NCBI GenBank assembly: GCA_035699745.1
Contig: DASSPH010000013.1
Coordinates: forward strand, 1-64,000
Length of the DNA stretch: 64,000 nucleotides
Origin: Vicinamibacterales bacterium
GTDB taxonomy: Bacteria > Acidobacteriota > Vicinamibacteria > Vicinamibacterales > 2-12-FULL-66-21
Direction of reading: 5' to 3'
The position numbers and the translations under genes are program-made. This document shows positions 54,893-63,834 of this stretch, in pieces (position 1 is the first letter of the stretch; every line of letters starts with the position of its first letter). The notes beneath the pieces were generated by a model. It saw only the letters and a list, made by a program, of their open reading frames with translations. It made no database searches and was not told the origin of the DNA.

Positions 54893-54916
54893 TGTTCCAA
54901 TTCGCATAATGGAACA
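54893..54916. promoter_or_regulatory. Inverted repeat TGTTCCA-N10-TGGAACA, candidate operator
   Basis: Perfect 7-bp arms with a 10-nt AT-rich centre, beginning only 2 bp after the neighbouring palindrome. The 17-bp centre-to-centre arm spacing is roughly one and a half helical turns. It could be a protein-binding site or a hairpin. Confidence 0.4.
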
Positions 54917-55024
54917 GTTCAGGACGTCAAAAGACCATAAACTGCAACTAATACAAACAAAATAAAGGCTTTATCTGCATTGATCTATTTTGGGACGCTG
55001 GTTCTACGGATTAGACTCGTTCCA

Positions 55025-57457
55025 ATGCTGCGAGAGTTCCGCTTCGCCTTCCGCGCCCTGCGCAAGCAACCCGGGTTCACCACCATCGCGGTGCTCACGA
55101 TCGCCCTCGGCGTCGGGGCCAATTCCGCCATCTTCACCGTCGTCGACGCGGTGCTGCTGCGGCCGCTGCCGTTTCACGACGCCGGGCGGGTCGTCGTGAT
55201 CAACGAGCGCACGCCGCAATTCCCCACGCTGTCCCTCTCTGCCGAGAACTATCGGGACGTGTGCCGCGAGGCGGCCACCCTGCAGGCGTGCGGCGCGTTT
55301 CGCAACTTCACCGCGAACCTGAGCGGCGGCGGCGAGCCGGAGCGCGTGCCGGCGAAGATGCTCTCCGGCCACATGCTCGAACTCCTCGGGGTATCGCCGA
55401 TTCTCGGGCGCGGCTTCTCCGCCGACGAGGATCGGCCGGGCGGCCCGCCGGTGGCGATGCTCAGCCACGGCTTGTGGATGTCGCGGTTCGGCGGACGCGG
55501 CACCGTGCTCGACGAGCGGATCCTGCTGGACGGGACGCCGTATTCGATCGTCGGCGTGCTGCCGCCGGCTTTCCGCCTGTTTCAGAAGGCGGAGGTCTAC
55601 CTTCCGATTGCGCCCTTCATCGCCGCGCAGCCGGCCGATCGCGGCTGGCATCCCGGCATTCTCCCGGTCGCGCGGTTGAAGACCGGCGTGTCGCTGGATC
55701 AGGCGCGGACGGAGATCGCCGGCATCGCGGCGCGGCTCGAGCGGGCCTACCCCGAGACCAACACCAGGGTCGCGATGCTCGTCACACCGGCGCGCGACCT
55801 GATGGTGCAGGGGGTGCGCACGGCGCTCCTGGTCCTGCTCGGCGCCGTCGCCGGCGTGCTGCTGATCGCGTGCATCAACGTCGCCGGCCTGCTGCTCGCG
55901 CGCGGACTGACGCGGCGGCGCGACATCGCGGTGCGGATCGCGCTCGGCGCCAGCCGCCGCCGCATCGTCGTGCACCTGCTCGCCGAGAGCGTGCTGATGT
56001 CGCTCGCGGGCGGGGCCGCCGGGCTGCTGCTGGCGTCGTTTTCAGTACCGGTCCTGCTCGCGCTCGTCGGCCCCACGCTCCCCCGCGCCGACACCATCGC
56101 CGTCGACGAGCGCGTCGTCGCCTTCACGTTCGGCCTGGCGCTGCTGACCGGGATCGTCTTCGGCCTGATTCCGGCGCTGCAGTCGACGCGCGTGGACGTC
56201 AGGGACGCGCTCAACGAGGCGGGACGCTCCGGGATGGGCGGCGGCGTCTGGCAGCGGCGCGCCCGCGCGACGCTCGTCGTCGTCGAAATCGCCGTCACCG
56301 TGGTGCTGACGATTGGCGCCGCGCTGCTGATTCGCAGCTTCGCGCGGCTGCAGAACGTTCCGCCGGGATTCGACGCGGAGCACACGCTCGCGGCCGACGT
56401 TCCGCTGGCCTCGGCGAAATACGCGAACGACGAGCTGCGCACCGGGGTCGTGCAGCGGCTCCTCGAGCGGCTCAGCGGCGTCGCCGGTGTGCGCGGCGCC
56501 GCGGTGACGACGACGCTGCCGATGAGCGGCGGCGGACCGACGATCCATTTCAACGTCAAGGGATTCCCACCGTCCGGTCCCGAGCAGTACACGATGGCGG
56601 GCTACCGCGCGGTCAGCGCCGGCTACTTCCAGACGATGGGGATTCCGCTGCGGCAGGGACGGCTGCTCGACGATCGGGATCGCCAGGGATCGGCGCGCGT
56701 GATCGTGGTGAACGAGACGATGGCGCGGACCCACTTGCGCGGCAGCCCGCTCGGCCAGCGCATCCAGCTCGGGACCGAGCCCGACCCCGATCCGGCCAAT
56801 CCCTACATGGAAGTGGTCGGCGTGGTCGGCGACGTCCTGCAGCAGCCCGACGTGGAAGCGAAGTCGGAGATGTTCGTGCCGTACGCGCAGTATCCGGATC
56901 CGTTGTTGCGGCGGATGTTCAGCAACGTCACCGTGGTCGTGCGCGCCGACGGCGAGCCGTCGCGGCTCGGGCCGTCGATCCGCGAGATCGTCCGCGAGGC
57001 GGATCCCGATCAGCCGGTGGCCAACATCCGCACGCTGTCCGACGTCATCTCGACGTCGGTCGCGCAGCCGCGCTTCCGCACGCTGCTGCTCGCGTTCTTC
57101 GCGGTCGTGGCGCTGACCCTGGCGGCGATCGGCATCTACGGTCTGCTCTCGCACGGCGTCGCGCAGCGCGCCAACGAGTTCGGCGTGCGAATGGCGCTCG
57201 GCGCGTCGCCCGAGGACGTGCTGCGGCTGGTGCTCCGCCAGGGAGCGGTGCTGGCGTTCAGCGGGGTGGCCATCGGTCTGGCGGCCGCGATCGCGGCGGC
57301 GCGGGGCCTGCAGTCGGTGCTCTACGAGATCAGCCCGTGGGATCCGCTCGCCTGGATCGCGTCGGCAGGAACGCTGCTCGGCGTCGCGCTGCTCGCCAGC
57401 TGGATTCCGGCGCGACGTGCCCTGCGTGTCGACCCGGTCATAGCGCTCCGGGCGTAG
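55025..57457 (+). CDS. ADOP-type MacB/FtsX ABC transporter permease
   Basis: An 810-residue permease of the acidobacterial duplicated orphan permease type. It opens MLREFRFAFRALRKQPGFTT followed by LTIALGVGANSAIFTVVDAV. Two halves each hold a MacB periplasmic domain and an FtsX helix bundle; the first FtsX part includes RRRDIAVRIALGASRRRIV and the second RANEFGVRMALGASPEDVL. Start at ATG 55025; the frame extends 15 residues upstream without similarity. No ATPase gene is adjacent, as is usual for ADOPs. It may export peptides or lipoproteins or act in mechanotransmission. It converges with the HD-GYP gene, 3 bp apart. Confidence 0.95.
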   Translation: MLREFRFAFRALRKQPGFTTIAVLTIALGVGANSAIFTVVDAVLLRPLPFHDAGRVVVINERTPQFPTLSLSAENYRDVCREAATLQACGAFRNFTANLSGGGEPERVPAKMLSGHMLELLGVSPILGRGFSADEDRPGGPPVAMLSHGLWMSRFGGRGTVLDERILLDGTPYSIVGVLPPAFRLFQKAEVYLPIAPFIAAQPADRGWHPGILPVARLKTGVSLDQARTEIAGIAARLERAYPETNTRVAMLVTPARDLMVQGVRTALLVLLGAVAGVLLIACINVAGLLLARGLTRRRDIAVRIALGASRRRIVVHLLAESVLMSLAGGAAGLLLASFSVPVLLALVGPTLPRADTIAVDERVVAFTFGLALLTGIVFGLIPALQSTRVDVRDALNEAGRSGMGGGVWQRRARATLVVVEIAVTVVLTIGAALLIRSFARLQNVPPGFDAEHTLAADVPLASAKYANDELRTGVVQRLLERLSGVAGVRGAAVTTTLPMSGGGPTIHFNVKGFPPSGPEQYTMAGYRAVSAGYFQTMGIPLRQGRLLDDRDRQGSARVIVVNETMARTHLRGSPLGQRIQLGTEPDPDPANPYMEVVGVVGDVLQQPDVEAKSEMFVPYAQYPDPLLRRMFSNVTVVVRADGEPSRLGPSIREIVREADPDQPVANIRTLSDVISTSVAQPRFRTLLLAFFAVVALTLAAIGIYGLLSHGVAQRANEFGVRMALGASPEDVLRLVLRQGAVLAFSGVAIGLAAAIAAARGLQSVLYEISPWDPLAWIASAGTLLGVALLASWIPARRALRVDPVIALRA

Positions 57458-57460
57458 CCG

Positions 57461-59443
57461 CTATCGAACCGCCGGCGCCGGGCTCCTGACCAGCATCAGC
57501 GCCGGCGCCTTCGACGGCTGTTCGGCGTTCTGTTCGGCGAGAGCGGCCGTCGCCAGCGCGGTGGCGAGCCGCGGCCCGAGCAGCTCCACCAGGCGCAGCT
57601 CGTCGTCCGAGAAACCGAGGCGCTGCGTGCGGTAGAGCGCCAGCACCGCGACCAGCGACTCCCCTTCGACGAGCGGCACGGCGAGACACGACCGCAGCGG
57701 CGGCGACATCTCCGCGACGCGGTGGCCGAGATCGAGCGCCGGATCGGCATTGACGGCCGAGCGCACGTTCACCGCGACCCAGCCGGCGATGCCGGATCCG
57801 GTCGCGCGCCTCGTGCCGCGCAGCGCCGTGACGTGCGCGCCGGCCGCGTAGCGCAGCGCGATTTCGTCGGTCTCGACGTCCGGCAGAAAGATCGCCATCG
57901 TCTCCGACGGCATCACGGAGCGCAGAATCGTCCACAGCAGCGCGCCGACGTCCGCCACCTTCGCCTCGCCGGTGAGCGCGCGTGACAGGCTGGCGATGGC
58001 GAGCAGTTCGTCGCCGAGCGCCGCCTCCGCCTGCGCGGCCTGCGCTGCCGCCTGCTCTTCGCGGTCGAGCGCGCGTGCGTCGCCGATGGCGCGCGTCGCA
58101 GGGTGCGGCTCGGCGCTGGATTCCGGCATGATGCGCTTGTAGTCGGCGATGAAGGCGTCGACGACGGCAGGGTCGTACATGACGCCGCGCCGATCCGCGA
58201 GGATCGCCAGCGCCTGCGCGTCCGTCATGCGGCGGCGATACGGACGATCGGAGGTGAGCGCGTCGAAGCAGTCGACCACCGACAGCAGCCGCGCCCCGAG
58301 CGGAATCTCTTCACCCTTCAGCCGATCCGGGTAGCCGGTGCCGTCCCAGTTCTCGTGGTGGTGCCGGACGATCGGCACCACCGGATAGGGAAACTCGATC
58401 GACGAGAGGATCTCTGCGCCGATCGGCGCGTGCCGCTTCATCTTCTCGAACTCGGCGGCGGTCAGCTTGCCCGGCTTGTTGAGGATGTGCTCGGGGACCG
58501 CGATCTTGCCGGTGTCGTGCAGCAGCGCCGCCGCCTCGATCGCCTGCAGCTCCACGGGGTCGGTCACGCCCATCGCCCGCGCCAGCGCCAGCGTGCCCTG
58601 CTGCACGCGGCGGACGTGATCGTGGGTCACTTCGTCCTTGGCGTCGATCGCGGTGGCGAGCGTCTCGACCGTCGACAGCAGGAGCCGGTTCAGCTCCTCG
58701 ACGTGGCGCTTCGAGTCTTCCAGGCGTCCGAAGGACGAGCGCAGCGTCAGGTAGCAGATCAGCAACAGCGGGAGGATCAGCGCGATCGCCGTGAACTGCA
58801 CTTCGCGGAACGCGAGCACCAGCAGCAGCGCCACCGACCCGCCGGCGAGGTAGCTGGGGAAGAGCGGCCAGTAGTGTTCGCGCCACGTCCCCCACACGGC
58901 GCGGCGCGCCGCCAGCGCCACCGCTGTGGCCGTCAGCAGCGTGTTGACGGCGAAGTACGCGCCGCTCATCAATCCGAGATAGACGATGATCCCCGCCGAC
59001 GGGGCCGCGTGGCTGCCGTACAGCGGCGGCGACCCGCTCGCCAGGAAGAACAGCTGCGCGGACGTCCAGATCGAGAGGCCCAGGTTGGCGAAGTTGAACA
59101 GCGTCTGCGGGCCGTTCATCCGCCACAGGAACGAGATGCGCAGCCCGTCGAGCGCCAGGACCAGCGCGCCGACTTCAGGACCGAAGAGGAGCACCGAGGT
59201 GAAGGCGAACACCTCGGACACCGCGAACCGGGTCTGGACCGAAGGAACCTTGATGCTGAGCGTGCCGCTCAGCACCGTCAGCACGGCGAACAGGATCCAC
59301 GCGCCGGACAGCGTCGCGTGCCACAGCACGAACACGCTGCGCAGCACGACCGCGACGCCGCAGATCCCGACCACCCCGACGAACAGCTGCGCCGCCGGCG
59401 GCAGGCTCCGGGATGGCTTGGTTGCCGCGGCGCTGCTGCTCAC
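57461..59443 (-). CDS. Membrane HD-GYP phosphodiesterase with C-terminal GAF domain
   Basis: A 660-residue protein. About seven transmembrane helices (20-230) form an unassigned sensor. The HD-GYP domain (about 250-430) has HDTGK, HHHENWDGTGYPDRLKGEEI with the GYP motif intact, and VVDCFDALTSDRPYR. A GAF domain (about 470-645) ends the protein. It should hydrolyse c-di-GMP. The GTG at 59443 follows the S8 peptidase stop by 6 bp, so the two form an operon. A stand-alone copy of its GAF is encoded at 54068-54646. Confidence 0.93.
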   Translation of the reverse strand: MSSSAAATKPSRSLPPAAQLFVGVVGICGVAVVLRSVFVLWHATLSGAWILFAVLTVLSGTLSIKVPSVQTRFAVSEVFAFTSVLLFGPEVGALVLALDGLRISFLWRMNGPQTLFNFANLGLSIWTSAQLFFLASGSPPLYGSHAAPSAGIIVYLGLMSGAYFAVNTLLTATAVALAARRAVWGTWREHYWPLFPSYLAGGSVALLLVLAFREVQFTAIALILPLLLICYLTLRSSFGRLEDSKRHVEELNRLLLSTVETLATAIDAKDEVTHDHVRRVQQGTLALARAMGVTDPVELQAIEAAALLHDTGKIAVPEHILNKPGKLTAAEFEKMKRHAPIGAEILSSIEFPYPVVPIVRHHHENWDGTGYPDRLKGEEIPLGARLLSVVDCFDALTSDRPYRRRMTDAQALAILADRRGVMYDPAVVDAFIADYKRIMPESSAEPHPATRAIGDARALDREEQAAAQAAQAEAALGDELLAIASLSRALTGEAKVADVGALLWTILRSVMPSETMAIFLPDVETDEIALRYAAGAHVTALRGTRRATGSGIAGWVAVNVRSAVNADPALDLGHRVAEMSPPLRSCLAVPLVEGESLVAVLALYRTQRLGFSDDELRLVELLGPRLATALATAALAEQNAEQPSKAPALMLVRSPAPAVR

Positions 59444-59449
59444 GATGCG

Positions 59450-61174
59450 TCAGTGCCCCCCGGTGAAGCTGTTGCCCCAGACCACGTAATTCGGATCCGA
59501 GAACTCGTTGTTCCCCCACACCACGTACTGGCCGGAGGGGGACTGGATCGTATTCCCCCACACCACGTAGTAGCTGCTCGACCACTCGGCCACGTTGCCC
59601 CAGACGACGTAGTTCGCCCCGGCCGATCCGATCGGGTTGGAGGACCCGAGCAGGTTCAGCACGCCCATCTCCGCCTCGTCCGCGCCGCGGAACAGCGCGC
59701 CGAGGTCGAGGATGCGCAGCAGGTTGATGCCGGTGCGATCGTAGATGCGGTCGATCAGCGTGCCGTTGTCGCGGAAGAACGCGCCTGACGACGATCCGAG
59801 CAGCGACGTCACCGTCGAGACCAGCGAGTCGAGCAGGCCGTCGTTCATGATCCGCAGCGACTGCGCGAAGTTCACGCTTCCCGTGCCGCCGGCGATCAAT
59901 CCCGCCTTCGGCATGAAGCGCGCGCCCATCTGGATCGCCATCTTCACCTGACCGGGCGTCAGCGACGGCTCGGCGTCGATCAGCAGCGCGACGCCGCCGC
60001 TCACCACGGCCGTCGACATGCTCGATCCGTTCAGCCGCATGTAGGCGTTCTTGCCGCTGCCGGCGATGTGCCACTGCCGGTAGTTGCCGCTGAGGAACGA
60101 GTTCTGCGCCTCGAGCGAGACCATTCGCACGCCGGGGGCGACGACGTCCGGCTTCACCACCGTTTCGTAGCGCGCCGGCCCGCGCGAGCTGAACGGCGCC
60201 ACGTCGTCGTCCGACGGATCGACCGTCCCCTTGGTGTCGAGCGCGCCGACCGTCAGCGCGAGCGGCGAGTTGCCGGGCGACGTGATGCCGCCGAGCACCG
60301 GCTCCCCTTTGCTCGTCAAGCCATAGTTCCCGGCGGACACCACGACGGTGATCCCTTCGGCGACCGCACGTGCGACCGCCCGGCAGAGCGGGTCGGTCAC
60401 CGACGGCTCCGTCACGGGATGGCCGAGCGACAGGTTGACGACCCGGATGTTGTACTTGAGCCGGTTCTCGATGACCCAGTCGATGCCCGCGATGACATCG
60501 CTCGTGCGGCCGGACCCGCGAGCGCCGAGCACGCGGACGTCGATCAGCCTCACCGACGGCGCGCTGCCGCCGGCGAACGCCGCGGTCACGTAGGTCGCCG
60601 CCGTCCGGTTGCCGGCGACGATGCCGGCGATGTGCGTGCCGTGCCCGAACGGATCCCCCACGACCCCGGGCTCGTCGGACACGAGATTCACGCGCGCGAC
60701 GATGCGCGAGTCGAGCGCGGTGTGCGTCGCAATGCCCGAATCGACGATCGCCACGCCGACGCCGGCGCCCGTGTAGCCCGGCGTGCCGAACAGGCCGAGC
60801 AGGCCCGGCGTGCCCTGCCAGACGGAGCTGGCGCCGGTGACCTTGTTGGTGACCGCCATGTCGGCCGTCACCGTCAGGTCGCCCGAGAGATGCGCGTAGT
60901 TCGGATTCTTCTGCAGGGCCGCGAGCTGGACGTCGTCGACCTCGATCGCGACCGCGCTGCGAAGCGCGCGGCGGAGCCGTCCGGCGAGTCCGCGCTTGAG
61001 CGGCTCGAGCCCGGCGTCGGGCGCCTGGACGATGACGCGATGCGTGTGCGGACCGCGGGGATGATCCGCAAGGTCGGCGGAAATCGACGGCCGTCGCTGC
61101 CCCTCCGGATTCGATCCGGCGAGCAGCAGGCAGATGAGTACAGCGGGGAGCGCAAACACCGAACGTCGCTTCAT
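59450..61174 (-). CDS. Secreted S8 serine peptidase with C-terminal YVVWGN repeats
   Basis: A 574-residue exported subtilase. Signal peptide 1 to about 20, then an inhibitor-I9-like prodomain (RVIVQAPDAGLEPLKRG). The triad is Asp145 in VAIVDSGIATHT, His178 in FGHGTHIAG and Ser385 in NGSSMSTAV. The last 55 residues carry four YVVWGN units separated by 8-9 residues. Similar VWGN/VWGD repeats occur in actinobacterial and acidobacterial subtilases; their role is not known to me. It precedes the HD-GYP gene by 6 bp. A possible sigma-54 element lies 37-52 bp upstream. Confidence 0.93.
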   Translation of the reverse strand: MKRRSVFALPAVLICLLLAGSNPEGQRRPSISADLADHPRGPHTHRVIVQAPDAGLEPLKRGLAGRLRRALRSAVAIEVDDVQLAALQKNPNYAHLSGDLTVTADMAVTNKVTGASSVWQGTPGLLGLFGTPGYTGAGVGVAIVDSGIATHTALDSRIVARVNLVSDEPGVVGDPFGHGTHIAGIVAGNRTAATYVTAAFAGGSAPSVRLIDVRVLGARGSGRTSDVIAGIDWVIENRLKYNIRVVNLSLGHPVTEPSVTDPLCRAVARAVAEGITVVVSAGNYGLTSKGEPVLGGITSPGNSPLALTVGALDTKGTVDPSDDDVAPFSSRGPARYETVVKPDVVAPGVRMVSLEAQNSFLSGNYRQWHIAGSGKNAYMRLNGSSMSTAVVSGGVALLIDAEPSLTPGQVKMAIQMGARFMPKAGLIAGGTGSVNFAQSLRIMNDGLLDSLVSTVTSLLGSSSGAFFRDNGTLIDRIYDRTGINLLRILDLGALFRGADEAEMGVLNLLGSSNPIGSAGANYVVWGNVAEWSSSYYVVWGNTIQSPSGQYVVWGNNEFSDPNYVVWGNSFTGGH

Positions 61175-61210
61175 GTGGTTGTCCTGTAACGAGACCTGGG
61201 CCCACGGCAG

Positions 61211-61226
61211 AGCAACGATCGCTCCA
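61211..61226 (-). promoter_or_regulatory. Candidate sigma-54 promoter (-24/-12)
   Basis: Read on the minus strand, TGGAGCGATCGTTGCT has the GG and GC dinucleotides exactly 10 bp apart and ends in the TTGCT preferred at -12. Transcription would start near 61199, about 25 nt before the S8 peptidase ATG at 61174. A sigma-54 promoter requires an activator; inverted repeats at 61277-61322 are potential binding sites. The -24 half is imperfect. Confidence 0.35.
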
Positions 61227-61276
61227 GCCCGGTTTCTGCAGAATCAACGACTTACGCGGTCACGATTCGGGCAGGC

Positions 61277-61322
61277 TGCTCCATTCTGGAGCACTGGATT
61301 TCACGGGTAGTACCGACCCGTG
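61277..61322. repeat. Two adjacent inverted repeats upstream of the S8/HD-GYP operon
   Basis: TGCTCCA-TTC-TGGAGCA (61277-61293) and CACGGGT-N7-ACCCGTG (61302-61322) are both perfect 7-bp repeats, in the 259-bp gap between the glucose dehydrogenase stop and the peptidase start. Either could be a terminator for the dehydrogenase gene or an activator site for the operon. The remaining gap shows only a weaker repeat, TGTTCC-N5-GGAACA at 61360-61376. Confidence 0.45.
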
Positions 61323-61433
61323 GCGGCAACCGACACGAAGACAGCATGATCGCGTCGATTGTTCCGTCCGGGAACAGCGGCGCAGTTTCGGCACACAGCC
61401 GCGGGGCTGCAACCGCCGCTGAATGCGTCCCGA

Positions 61434-62513
61434 TTACGAGCTGATTTCGAGCGTGGACTTGATCGTCGACCCGCGCTCGGTGAACCACCGCTTGTGGTCC
61501 GCCCACGGGATGCGATCGGTGAGGAGCCGGTTCATCACGCCGGGCCACTTCCGGTTCATCATCACGAAGTCCTTGACGCCCTGCTGGAAGTGGCGCGGAC
61601 TGGCGTTGACGCTGCCGAACACGACCTGGTTGCCGAGCACGATCTTCTGGTTGATGCGATCGATCGGTTCGGGGCTGACGGTGTCGCCGCCGGTGACGGA
61701 GAGCAGGCAGAGCACGCCGTTGCGGCCGAGGATCTCCATCGCGTCGAAGACGACGCGCGAGACGCCGGTGGCTTCGATCACGATGTCGGGGAAGCCGACG
61801 TCCTTCGGGACGTCGGGCAGCGAGCGGTTCGCCGCGCAGAGATATTCCGCGCCGATCTGCTTTGCGATCTGCGCCCGGTAGTCGTTCGGCTCCTCGCGGC
61901 CGACGACGACGGTGCGCAGGCCGCGGATGCGCAGCACCGACGCGGCGAGCAGGCCGATGGGGCCGGCGCCGAGCACCATGCCGAACTTCGGATTCCATCC
62001 GGTCAGCCGCTGCTGCAGCAGGTACGAGTGGTCGATGCCCTTCTGCACGACCGACATCGGCTCGAGCAGCACCGCGAAGTCGCGAATCGCCTTCGGGATC
62101 TTGTTCAGGAACGCGGGGTGCTCGACGTAGTACTCCGCCATGAAGCCGTGGCGGCGCATGATGCCGCGTTCCGTGTACTGGCCGCTGCTGCACATGTCGT
62201 TCTCGCCGGCGCGGCACTGCGGGCACCTGCCGCACGGGCGGCGCACCGTCGAGACGACGAGGTCCCCGGACTTCCAGCCCTTGACCTTCTTCCCAACTTC
62301 CTCGACCACGCCGAGGTTCTCGTGGCCGAGGATCAGGAATTCTTCGCCGGCAGGCGCTTCGCCGTACACCCCGTGATTGATCTCCGCGTCGGTCGCGCAG
62401 AGGCCGACGCGCAGCATCTTCACCGCAACTTGATCCGGCTTGAGACGCGGATCCGGCATGTCGCGCATGTGAATGCTGTCTTTCACCCCGGGTCTGACCA
62501 CGATCGCTTTCAT
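61434..62513 (-). CDS. Glucose 1-dehydrogenase-type medium-chain alcohol dehydrogenase
   Basis: A 359-residue zinc-dependent MDR enzyme of the glucose dehydrogenase branch. It starts MKAIVVRPGVKDSIHM; catalytic zinc ligands lie in GLCATDAEIN and LILGHENLGVVEEVG, and structural-zinc Cys in RRPCGRCPQCRAGENDMC. The Rossmann motif is VLGAGPIGLLAASVL. The segment DMCSSGQYTERGI is typical of archaeal and bacterial glucose dehydrogenases. It oxidises glucose or a related aldose to the lactone with NAD(P)+. I start at ATG 62513, just after the cytochrome stop (62521); the longer frame to 62666 is out-of-family sequence. Confidence 0.9.
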   Translation of the reverse strand: MKAIVVRPGVKDSIHMRDMPDPRLKPDQVAVKMLRVGLCATDAEINHGVYGEAPAGEEFLILGHENLGVVEEVGKKVKGWKSGDLVVSTVRRPCGRCPQCRAGENDMCSSGQYTERGIMRRHGFMAEYYVEHPAFLNKIPKAIRDFAVLLEPMSVVQKGIDHSYLLQQRLTGWNPKFGMVLGAGPIGLLAASVLRIRGLRTVVVGREEPNDYRAQIAKQIGAEYLCAANRSLPDVPKDVGFPDIVIEATGVSRVVFDAMEILGRNGVLCLLSVTGGDTVSPEPIDRINQKIVLGNQVVFGSVNASPRHFQQGVKDFVMMNRKWPGVMNRLLTDRIPWADHKRWFTERGSTIKSTLEISS

Positions 62514-62520
62514 GACGGCC

Positions 62521-63825
62521 TCATCTGGTGTTGCTGAGCGGATACGACGGCGTGACCGGACGCGCCTTCGTCCAGTCATGATACCGGTGACACGCGAAGC
62601 AGCGGCTCTCCGCGCCGCCGCCGGGCGAGAGGAGCGTCCCCCGCGCCCCCGAATGGCACGACGCACACAGCGAGGCCGGGGGCAGCAGCACGTCGGCCGT
62701 ACTGGTGCTCGACCCGGCCGCGTGGCAGCTGGCGCACGCGACCATCAGGTGCGGCGAGTGATCGAATGCCGCCCGCGGCATCCAGCGCTTCGTGACGTTG
62801 GTCGGCTCGTAGACGGGCAGATCGGCCGACGCGGAGGCGGAGTGACATTCGACGCAGGTCTTGTTCCAGAGCAGCCGTTCGTCGGCCGCCGCCCGCCGTG
62901 CGACCCATTCATCCGCGGTCCGCGCCGGCGGCTCCGGCGGACGCGGGAAGTTCAACGGCACGCGGCGCAGCGCGGAATCCGGCTTCGAGAGGTCGTCCGG
63001 ATTGGCGCGGATGTAATCGGTCAGCGCCTGGCGCACGAACGCGCGCACGGCGGCCGGCTCGGCGTGCGGCGCCACGCGCTCGAGCCGTTCGTCGAAGAAC
63101 AGCGGGTGGCAGCTCGCACAGTTCCGCTCGTAGGTCGCCGGAGACATCAGCCCCGTCCGCGCCGGCCGCTTCGCTCCGCTGACCGCGGCAACGGCCTCCG
63201 GCGTGTGACAGGTGGCGCACGCGAGCTGCTCGCGCCCCTTGGGCCCGCGCAGGTCCGGTTTCATGTGCACGGCGTGGTTGAAGCGAAGCCGCGCCGGATC
63301 GCGCGTGCCGGGACGGAGCGCGGCGAACTCGGGATGACCGGCGGGAAACGATCCCACCTGCCTCGCAACCCGCGGTTCTCCGTGCGCCGTCTTCAGGTTC
63401 GCATGACAGCCGGCGCAGTACCCGTCGTCGATGCTCGCCAGCTGGACGCGGCCGCGATGCTCCTGATGGCACGAGGCGCACCCCGGCGGGGACGGCTGGT
63501 TCGGCGCGTGTGCCGGTCCGTCATGGCACGTGAGGCAGGCGGCGTCGGTGGTGTGGGCACGGAACGCGGATGCCGGCGGCGAGCCGGGGGCCGAGCCGGC
63601 GTGGCAGACCTCGCAGCGGTTCTCCGCAAACGCGTGCGCGGCCGAGACCGGGCCGGGGCTGTACGGCGTGCGGCTTCCCGCGGCCATGAGTGCCGCCACC
63701 CACAGCGCCGCCGCCAGCGGCGCCGCGGCCGACAACACGTACCGCCAGCGCCGCATGCCGTGCGCGCGCTTGAAGTAGTGCAGGTCGATGCGCTCGGCGA
63801 GTGTCTTGGCGGTTCGGATGCGCAT
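62521..63825 (-). CDS. Membrane-anchored decahaem c-type cytochrome
   Basis: A 434-residue protein with an N-terminal cytoplasmic segment and one transmembrane anchor (about 28-50). Ten CxxCH motifs follow: CEVCH, CLTCH, CASCH, CAGCH, CATCH, CASCH, CVECH, CASCH, CASCH and CFACH. Further His residues (HQEH, NHAVH, DHSPH) can provide distal ligands, as in cytochrome c3/c7-like and NapC-linked proteins. It should relay electrons in the periplasm from an inner-membrane quinol oxidase. The gene immediately upstream (63835-64000) encodes the end of a membrane protein, a likely partner. The glucose dehydrogenase gene follows after 7 bp. Confidence 0.92.
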   Translation of the reverse strand: MRIRTAKTLAERIDLHYFKRAHGMRRWRYVLSAAAPLAAALWVAALMAAGSRTPYSPGPVSAAHAFAENRCEVCHAGSAPGSPPASAFRAHTTDAACLTCHDGPAHAPNQPSPPGCASCHQEHRGRVQLASIDDGYCAGCHANLKTAHGEPRVARQVGSFPAGHPEFAALRPGTRDPARLRFNHAVHMKPDLRGPKGREQLACATCHTPEAVAAVSGAKRPARTGLMSPATYERNCASCHPLFFDERLERVAPHAEPAAVRAFVRQALTDYIRANPDDLSKPDSALRRVPLNFPRPPEPPARTADEWVARRAAADERLLWNKTCVECHSASASADLPVYEPTNVTKRWMPRAAFDHSPHLMVACASCHAAGSSTSTADVLLPPASLCASCHSGARGTLLSPGGGAESRCFACHRYHDWTKARPVTPSYPLSNTR

Positions 63826-63834
63826 CGCAGTGAC

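Larger units (their letters stand above)
54647..55024. other. 378-bp intergenic region, AT-rich in its right half
   Basis: This divergent gap between the GAF gene and the ADOP permease has no supportable gene. From about 54830 to 55015 it is much richer in A and T than anything else in the window (for example AACTAATACAAACAAAATAA). It holds two inverted repeats, listed separately. The composition suggests a regulatory region or an insertion of different origin. I cannot assign a clear -35/-10 pair. Confidence 0.6.

Noticed and set aside
62486-62500. A CCCGGGTCTGACC stretch resembling the 53-kb palindrome
   Set aside because: It is the coding sequence of the conserved VVRPGVK start of the dehydrogenase and lacks the palindromic partner.
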